Of a stretch of DNA of 64,000 nt, positions 58,581 through 64,000 are shown one piece after another. Every line of letters starts with the position of its first letter. Within the stretch, counting starts at the first letter, position 1. Source of the DNA: Legionella quateirensis (lineage in GTDB: Bacteria; Pseudomonadota; Gammaproteobacteria; Legionellales; Legionellaceae). The notes below the pieces were generated by a model. The model was given only the letters and a program-made list of their open reading frames with translations, was not told the DNA's origin and did no database searches. The stretch covers positions 1 through 64,000 of the forward strand of contig NZ_LNYR01000012.1 of assembly GCF_001467955.1 (NCBI RefSeq), in the 5' to 3' direction. The position numbers and the translations under genes were made by a program.

Positions 58581-59221
58581 TGGCATTGTTAGCGGGAAAA
58601 TTAATAGTAATTGAGGGATTGGAAGGAGCAGGCAAATCGACGGCAGTGAATACTGTAATTGATGAGCTATCAAAACGTGATATCAGTTCTATAACGACGC
58701 GTGAACCGGGTGGAACAGCTGTAGGTGAGATATTAAGAGACCTCATTAAAAATCCTGAATACAGTGATGTCCTGGATGACAAAACAGAATTACTTTTGCT
58801 TTATGCTGCACGTATTCAATTGATTGAACAAGTGATTAAACCCGCTTTGCGGCAAGGAAAATGGGTTATTGCTGATCGATTTGAATTATCTACTATAGCC
58901 TATCAAGGTGGGGGTAGAGGGTTGGATCTTCAAATGATAAATAGTTTATCCTCTTTCTGTCTCAATGGATTTAAACCTGATCTTACCTTGTATCTGGATA
59001 TATCTCCCGAGATTGGAATGCAAAGAGCAAAACAGCGCGGTGCATTTGATCGAATTGAACAACAAGCTCTTGAGTTTTTTCATCGTGTGCATGATGCGTA
59101 TATAAAGTACATTCATGTGAATCCTGATGTTGTTACAATTGATGCAAGTCGTTCTCTGACTGATGTACGTTGTGCAATTCAGGAAGCAATAATTCGATTT
59201 CTCGAGCATGATGATGAATAA
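58580..59221 (+). CDS. tmk: Thymidylate kinase
   Basis: A 213-residue dTMP kinase with P-loop [15 protein letters not shown], the [12 protein letters not shown] motif and the DR-type [17 protein letters not shown]. It overlaps mltG by one base (TAATG) and holB by 14 bases. The order mltG-tmk-holB-pilZ-tatD is common in gammaproteobacteria. Confidence 0.97.
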   Translation: MALLAGKLIVIEGLEGAGKSTAVNTVIDELSKRDISSITTREPGGTAVGEILRDLIKNPEYSDVLDDKTELLLLYAARIQLIEQVIKPALRQGKWVIADRFELSTIAYQGGGRGLDLQMINSLSSFCLNGFKPDLTLYLDISPEIGMQRAKQRGAFDRIEQQALEFFHRVHDAYIKYIHVNPDVVTIDASRSLTDVRCAIQEAIIRFLEHDDE

Positions 59222-60119
59222 TCATCAGGAACAATGGCAAAAAATTCAAGCCGCATTTGTTAACCATCGCATTCCACAGTCCATGTTATTGGTTGGACCT
59301 TTACATTGTGAACTTGGGTTGTTTGTCAGAAAGACCATGAATTTATTATTGTGTAAATCAGGCCAGAATGAACCTTGCATGAGTTGCGGTGATTGTCAGA
59401 TGGTTGAACGAATGGAACATCCAGATGTTGAATGGATTAAGCCTGAAAAGAATGGCGGAGCTATTAAAGTTGATCAAATTAGAGATCTACAAAGTTCAGC
59501 TTATCTAACGCCTCAACGATCCAATTACCGATTAATTGTTATCGAGTCAGCTGATCGCATGAATACAGCTTCAGCAAATGCATTATTGAAAATATTGGAA
59601 GAACCTGCACAACATACTGTTTTTATTTTAATAGCACAACAGTTAACTACTGTACTCCCAACTGTATTGAGTCGATGTCATATCATCACATTTTCTCCTG
59701 TAGATGATTCAACATCAAATAATTTATTGACGCTTGGAGAACACTACTCACATGAATCCGAGAGGGCTGTACTTTTTAATCAAGCCGAAGTCATTTTAGA
59801 TGGACTCATTGCCTTGATTGAACGCAGGCAGCATCCTTGTGTTTTAGCGGCTCAATGGACTCAATATGAATTGGGTAGTTTTTTATGGTTTTTATATTTA
59901 GTGTATGCACAAATAGAACACATGCATGTCATGAAAACTGCTGCGACAGGTCCAGCAACCCTTCAGCTTAATAAGTTATTGACATTACTGCCTCAGATTT
60001 CAATATTTGACCAAATTGATAAAATAAATACATTATTGAGAAAAATAAGCCATAATATGAATGTAAATCATACATTGGTTTTAGAAGATTTGTTATTTTC
60101 TTTAATACCAGGTACCTAA
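59208..60119 (+). CDS. holB: DNA polymerase III delta-prime subunit
   Basis: A 303-residue clamp-loader subunit with the zinc Cys cluster ([19 protein letters not shown]), KVDQIRDLQ, the SRC sensor motif ([11 protein letters not shown]) and [11 protein letters not shown]. The P-loop is degenerate, as normal for delta-prime. Three close ATG codons (59208, 59211, 59214) could start it. It overlaps the end of tmk. Confidence 0.95.
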   Translation: MMMNNHQEQWQKIQAAFVNHRIPQSMLLVGPLHCELGLFVRKTMNLLLCKSGQNEPCMSCGDCQMVERMEHPDVEWIKPEKNGGAIKVDQIRDLQSSAYLTPQRSNYRLIVIESADRMNTASANALLKILEEPAQHTVFILIAQQLTTVLPTVLSRCHIITFSPVDDSTSNNLLTLGEHYSHESERAVLFNQAEVILDGLIALIERRQHPCVLAAQWTQYELGSFLWFLYLVYAQIEHMHVMKTAATGPATLQLNKLLTLLPQISIFDQIDKINTLLRKISHNMNVNHTLVLEDLLFSLIPGT

Positions 60120-60147
60120 TCTGGACGAGTATTAAAGAGGAGGGTTT

Positions 60148-60489
60148 ATGGCGGATAAAACTCAACTGATAAACTGTTCGTTTACCAGTGAAGCCTCTCT
60201 GTATCTGGCTTATATGCCCTTTGTTAAAGGAGGGGGGATCTTTATACGAACAAATCACATTTATCCCCTGGGTGAACTAGTTGAATTATCAGTAAAATTA
60301 ATTAATGAACAGGATGCTTATTCTGTGAATGGAAAGGTAGTATGGATTACTCCAAGGGGAGCACAGGGTAACAAGCCATCAGGAATAGGCGTGCAGTTTC
60401 AGGGTGAAAACAGTAGATATCTGTGTAATAAAATCGAAACTTATTTGGCAGGAATGTTAAAATCAACGCAAATGACGGATACTATCTGA
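60148..60489 (+). CDS. pilZ: PilZ-domain type IV pilus protein
   Basis: A 113-residue single PilZ domain (FVKGGGIFIRTNHIYPLGELVELSVKL, GKVVWITPRGAQG, GIGVQF). It lacks the N-terminal RxxxR needed for c-di-GMP binding, like Pseudomonas PilZ, which instead binds FimX and the PilB ATPase. Position between holB and tatD matches that classic PilZ. It probably serves the conventional type IVa pilus encoded elsewhere; a link to MshE in this window is possible but untested. AGAGGAGG precedes the start. Confidence 0.93.
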   Translation: MADKTQLINCSFTSEASLYLAYMPFVKGGGIFIRTNHIYPLGELVELSVKLINEQDAYSVNGKVVWITPRGAQGNKPSGIGVQFQGENSRYLCNKIETYLAGMLKSTQMTDTI

Positions 60490-60512
60490 TTTGATTTCTA
60501 CAGAGGATTCAC

Positions 60513-61301
60513 ATGTTAGTCGATTCACATTGTCATTTAAATTTCATTGATTTAGCTGATTTTAATAATGATCTGTCTGAGGTAATAAATCGCGCAAAAG
60601 AAAATGGAGTTCAGCATTTCCTAACGGTCTGCGTTGAATTAAGTGATTACCCACAATTGGAAGCTATAGCCGCAGCACACTCTAATATTAATATCTCGGT
60701 AGGTGTACATCCTAATAGTGAGATGGCCGATCCGGTAACTGCATCCTTACTTTGTGATTTAGCAGCTAACCCGGCATGTATCGCTATTGGTGAAACAGGG
60801 CTTGATTATTATCGGACGCTCACAGATGAAGCGCAGGAAATGCAGCGGGAGCGGTTTAGAGAGCATATCAGAGCCGCATTAATTACCTCAAAGCCACTGA
60901 TAATTCATACACGCCAGGCAGCTGAAGATACTCTCTTATTAATGGCTGAAGAAAATGCCCATCAAATTGGTGGAGTAATGCATTGTTTTGCCGAAGATCT
61001 TGATATTGCCAGAAGAGCTATCGACCTTAATTTTTATATTTCATTTTCAGGTATTGTTACTTTTAAAAATGCTGTTGCCCTTCAGGAAGTTGCAAAACAA
61101 ATTCCATTGGACCGAATATTGATTGAAACAGATTCACCTTACCTGGCTCCTGTTCCTTACCGAGGAAAGCAAAATCATCCGGCACTGGTGAAATATGTTG
61201 CAGAAGCGATTGCTCAATTAAGAGGAATGGATTATGAAACGATTGCCAGAATTACCACGGATAACTTCTATAAATGTTTTAAATTAAGTGAAACACACTA
61301 G
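60513..61301 (+). CDS. TatD family metal-dependent DNase
   Basis: A 262-residue YcfH/TatD-type hydrolase with the metal ligands in VDSHCHLNF, the Glu in IGETGLDYYR, HTRQA, VMHCFAED and ETDSPYLAPVPYRGKQNHP. Members are 3'-5' exonucleases or D-amino-acid-tRNA-type repair enzymes. AGAGGA precedes the start. Its stop codon TAG is part of a MITE-like end. Confidence 0.94.
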   Translation: MLVDSHCHLNFIDLADFNNDLSEVINRAKENGVQHFLTVCVELSDYPQLEAIAAAHSNINISVGVHPNSEMADPVTASLLCDLAANPACIAIGETGLDYYRTLTDEAQEMQRERFREHIRAALITSKPLIIHTRQAAEDTLLLMAEENAHQIGGVMHCFAEDLDIARRAIDLNFYISFSGIVTFKNAVALQEVAKQIPLDRILIETDSPYLAPVPYRGKQNHPALVKYVAEAIAQLRGMDYETIARITTDNFYKCFKLSETH

Positions 61302-61324
61302 GGTGAGTTGTCAACAGCCCCTAA
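61298..61324. repeat. Minimal MITE-like remnant
   Basis: CTAGGGTG on the left is joined almost directly to the right end AGTTGTCAACAGCCCCTAA, leaving only 27 bp. The tatD stop codon is within the CTAG. Confidence 0.55.
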
Positions 61325-61530
61325 CAAAAGAACACCGAACTTACAAAACTCAGAGTTATCAATCCATTAAAAGTATGGATGAAGGTATAGTTATGTACTG
61401 TTATCTACTCAGAATCCAATACATGATACCGAAGTTAGTGTTCATCTTTAAATGAACACTAAAACTTAATGTTTGACCAATATTTGTACTTTGTGATATA
61501 TTGCATGTCATTTGGTTTTGTTGTGAGAAA

Positions 61531-62991
61531 ATGATGCAAGAATGGTTAAGGCTATTTTATCAAAAAATTGAGGGAACAACTTTAACTATAAATGGCACGA
61601 TTTATAAACTCACTGACTGTAAGCGCATTGGCGGTGGCTCAGAAAAGCATGTGTATCAGCTTAAAGATGACGCCTTATGTTTTTTTATACCCCATAAATA
61701 TCGAAGTGAAGAACATTGGAACCAGAAAATTCAATTTGAAAAGCTTATACTTGATGAGATAAGCCAATTAGGTTTGAAAACCCAACAATTCGAGTTGGTT
61801 TCGATCGAAATAAGAGTTCCTGGAGAACAGCCGCGAGCCATTAATGGTCTGTTGACCAAGGACTTTAAAAGTCTGTGTAATGACGAATCTATAGTCATAC
61901 ATGATTCCAAGGGCAGTCAAAGAGTGACTGGTACTCCTCCTGATTTTCACAGCATGAGAGGACGTTTTAAGGATAAAGAATTCGTTCAACACATGTTTAA
62001 AAAAATCATCAAGGAATATGCGGTTGCTTACACATTCTCGTTACCAATCAATATATTACAAACAAATGATGACAGTCAGCATATCATTTTTGAACTGCCT
62101 CAAAACTCTAATGAACCCCCTGTAGTGAGATACATGTTTTGGGATGTAGTCTCAGATGTTGCTACCTTTCCCTTTATATTCAGGGCTCCTACTCTAAATG
62201 AATTAAAAGAGGGACCTGGTAAGCATCGTTGGGGAAAAAAAGGTATTGCCGCGCTATATCATCTTGCCAATACAGTAGCTTGCACTATTTTAGAAATGTA
62301 CAACCATGAAATTGACGATTCATTTAGCTTTGTTGGTGAATTGCAGTCTGATATTCTTTTAGCTATTGATGATGATGTATTTTTAAATGATGCTTTAGAA
62401 CATGCTCAATCCTTGGCAGTGCCTTTTTTTAATAAACTATTTGTTGAATTTAAAAAGGAAGAAGTAATACTCGATACAGGAATGTTTCACTCGTTAATGT
62501 TGATGGCAATTTCATCAAGTAATCTGGATATTATTGAACAATGCTATCAATTACGTCCTCAAAATTCGCTTTTACCTGAAGAGCACATTGATAGTATGCT
62601 CGATGTTTCTATTAAATACGGGAATCAAGCCGTTGTTGAGTTTCTCAATAGCAAATTAGGCGCAGAAAAAAATACCTACGAAAAAGCAAAACAATTAGCG
62701 ATTGAGGAGCAAGAGAAGAAAGTAAAAAGGGAACAATTAAAAGAAACCTTTTTGAAACAATATAATAAACAATTGGTTTCAGACAAAAGTTTATATTGTG
62801 GTATCTATTCATTTTTTGTCAAAAGTTATGTTACAAATGACATGGATTTATCTGAAATCGTAAAACACGCTCAAGGCTTATCTAAAGAAGGAACGGGAAT
62901 GCGTAGTAAATTGGTGATGAAGCAACTGGGATGGCTGGATGTGAATAATAACGTTACTGGTGAGTTAAGTTCTGTTATTGCAAAAATCTAG
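61531..62991 (+). CDS. Unknown protein with kinase-like glycine loop and ankyrin-like region; candidate effector
   Basis: About 486 residues, taking the ATG at 61531 (or 61534); the ten codons upstream are open but start-poor. No signal peptide or membrane helix. Residues near 30-45 read RIGGGSEKHVYQLKDD, like a protein-kinase phosphate loop and second strand. A following FFIPHKYRSEEHW could hold the Lys, and LILDEI the helix Glu, but I see no clear HRD or DFG. The region about 310-390 has two helix pairs resembling ankyrin repeats (MAISSSNLDIIEQCYQL, VSIKYGNQAVVEFLNSK), then a charged coiled coil (about 395-430). Solitary eukaryote-like genes of this form in Legionella are often Dot/Icm effectors; this is inference. 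Confidence 0.65.
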   Translation: MMQEWLRLFYQKIEGTTLTINGTIYKLTDCKRIGGGSEKHVYQLKDDALCFFIPHKYRSEEHWNQKIQFEKLILDEISQLGLKTQQFELVSIEIRVPGEQPRAINGLLTKDFKSLCNDESIVIHDSKGSQRVTGTPPDFHSMRGRFKDKEFVQHMFKKIIKEYAVAYTFSLPINILQTNDDSQHIIFELPQNSNEPPVVRYMFWDVVSDVATFPFIFRAPTLNELKEGPGKHRWGKKGIAALYHLANTVACTILEMYNHEIDDSFSFVGELQSDILLAIDDDVFLNDALEHAQSLAVPFFNKLFVEFKKEEVILDTGMFHSLMLMAISSSNLDIIEQCYQLRPQNSLLPEEHIDSMLDVSIKYGNQAVVEFLNSKLGAEKNTYEKAKQLAIEEQEKKVKREQLKETFLKQYNKQLVSDKSLYCGIYSFFVKSYVTNDMDLSEIVKHAQGLSKEGTGMRSKLVMKQLGWLDVNNNVTGELSSVIAKI

Positions 62992-63057
62992 TACAGAAAA
63001 CTGAAATTCATCTGCAAGGAAGCTTTGTAAAATTCATTGCTCTAATAGGCTGATTTT

Positions 63058-64000
63058 TTAATTTCTGTGTAGTAGGCTGGATAATAAACACAGAGAGCCC
63101 AAGAGCACCATACTCAAGGGTAGTATGTAATCATTGGTCGTTAATATACTCCCAACCACTCCAGCAATCAGTGAAGATACAGTCATACGCATCGTATTGA
63201 TAACAGCGGTTGCCGAAGCTGCTTGTTCGTTAAAATCTTTAAGTGCCAGGGATAATGCGGGTGGATTGGTGATAGTTACCCCTAGAGTAACCAATAATAA
63301 AGGGACAAGACAGTTTAGGCTAAAACCAATAAAATAATAGAGCATCAGCGAAATAGCGGCTCCAATGATGATCATCAGACTACCAAAACACATATTCCAT
63401 CTTAATGAGAAATAATCTCTAAGACGTATACCTATATAGTTGCCCAGGATCATTGTGAATCCATTGAATGCAAAGATTAAAGCAAAGGCAGTAGGTGAGT
63501 AGTGCAGTTGGTTAATGATTAAATAAGTGATATTGATTATTATGATCATTATATTGGTAAATGAAGCGCTAAGGATAATCATCCCTAACCAAAGATGCCT
63601 GTTTTGAAGAATGTACCTGTATTGTTTTAATGATTTTATATAAGAAAATTTCGATTTACTCCTGTTCCATGAGGGTGATTCCTTCAATATCATTCTGGCA
63701 AGCAGCAGAAGTATAAAACCAAATACCGCCATGCATATAAAAGTCGCCTGCCATCCCATATAGAGAAATACTACTGCTCCGAATAATGGCGCAATAATCG
63801 GTGAAATAGATACAATCATTGAGATATGTGAAATGATATTGGCTCGTTCTGCAGTCTTTTCATAATCTCGGGTTGACGATAGGGCAATGACTCCAGAACA
63901 GCAGATAAAGAAACTTTGCAATGCTCTACCGGCAATTAACATATAAATAGACGTGGAAAAAATGCAAATCATGGTAGCGATCAAGAATAGTGATAGACTG
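63058..64000 (-). CDS. MFS drug efflux protein, Bcr/CflA type (5' end outside window)
   Basis: The frame is open through the right edge, so the N-terminal two to three helices are missing. The visible 313 residues hold about nine helices. AGRALQSFFICCSGVIALSSTRDYEKTAERANIIS and SISPIIAPLFGAVVFLYMGWQATF match the Bcr/CflA subfamily of 12-helix proton-driven exporters (bicyclomycin, chloramphenicol). The substrate is not known. It is convergent with the kinase-like gene. Confidence 0.85.
   Translation of the reverse strand, partial: SLSLFLIATMICIFSTSIYMLIAGRALQSFFICCSGVIALSSTRDYEKTAERANIISHISMIVSISPIIAPLFGAVVFLYMGWQATFICMAVFGFILLLLARMILKESPSWNRSKSKFSYIKSLKQYRYILQNRHLWLGMIILSASFTNIMIIIINITYLIINQLHYSPTAFALIFAFNGFTMILGNYIGIRLRDYFSLRWNMCFGSLMIIIGAAISLMLYYFIGFSLNCLVPLLLVTLGVTITNPPALSLALKDFNEQAASATAVINTMRMTVSSLIAGVVGSILTTNDYILPLSMVLLGSLCLLSSLLHRN

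Noticed and set aside
60148-60489. PilZ protein as the c-di-GMP receptor of the MSHA system
   Set aside because: The RxxxR binding motif is absent and the holB-pilZ-tatD context is that of the classic PilZ; the c-di-GMP-type domain is on MshE itself.

Overview
The window looks like a chromosomal segment of a Legionella species or very close relative. This rests on the AT-rich coding style, the order Sel1-repeat gene / lspFGHIJK / glnA / htpG / fis / lpxB, the fatty-acid cluster followed by holB-pilZ-tatD, and several effector-like genes of Dot/Icm type. The species call is inference, since no alignment was run. The window has about 66 supportable protein genes, no rRNA or tRNA that I could see, and an unusually rich set of palindromic intergenic repeats.

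Layout. 1-440: three 110-bp tandem repeats. 441-4592: a secreted Sel1-repeat protein of LpnE type, an alpha/beta-hydrolase-like protein with a Cys in the nucleophile elbow, and an isochorismatase-like hydrolase with a long extra C-terminus. 4834-8928 (minus): type II secretion genes lspF to lspK. 9027-16350: glnA, a DUF4124 protein, an unknown membrane protein, yaaA, an ACC-deaminase-like PLP enzyme, and htpG with a clear heat-shock promoter. 16756-25518: a fused DoxD-DoxA protein, fis, lpxB with a Gfo/Idh/MocA oxidoreductase (candidate GnnA for the diamino-sugar lipid A of Legionella), rnhB, and the rsfS-rlmH-mrdA-mrdB cell-wall elongation cluster. 25593-27041: a proton-coupled peptide transporter.

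27240-41368 is the highlight: an all-plus-strand, apparently complete MSHA-type (mannose-sensitive haemagglutinin) type IV pilus assembly locus. It encodes a platform protein, an MshF-like protein, two major-type pilins, four minor pilins, MshI, a PilN-like protein, MshJ, MshK, the MshL secretin, the MshM ATPase, the MshN TPR protein and the MshE ATPase with a c-di-GMP-binding-type N-terminus. One minor pilin carries a large Cys-paired beta-propeller-like C-terminus, which could be a pilus-tip adhesin. The block order is permuted relative to Vibrio.

41843-48413: hutU and hutH without hutI/hutG, then an aldehyde dehydrogenase, an SDR, rnhA and dnaQ. 48547-51208: a small secreted protein, an L,D-transpeptidase, erpA and mnmA. 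51559-61301: a compact yceD-rpmF-plsX-fabH-fabD-fabG-acpP-fabF-mltG-tmk-holB-pilZ-tatD run. 61531-64000: an effector-like protein with a kinase-like glycine loop and the 3' part of a Bcr/CflA-type MFS pump that runs off the right edge.

A short non-autonomous mobile-element (MITE-like) family is scattered through the window. Its ends resemble YTAR + GGTCTGTTGACAATTC, and many copies begin exactly at the stop codon of the preceding gene. Other inverted-repeat families occur at 1-330, 16464-16550 and 41526-41610.
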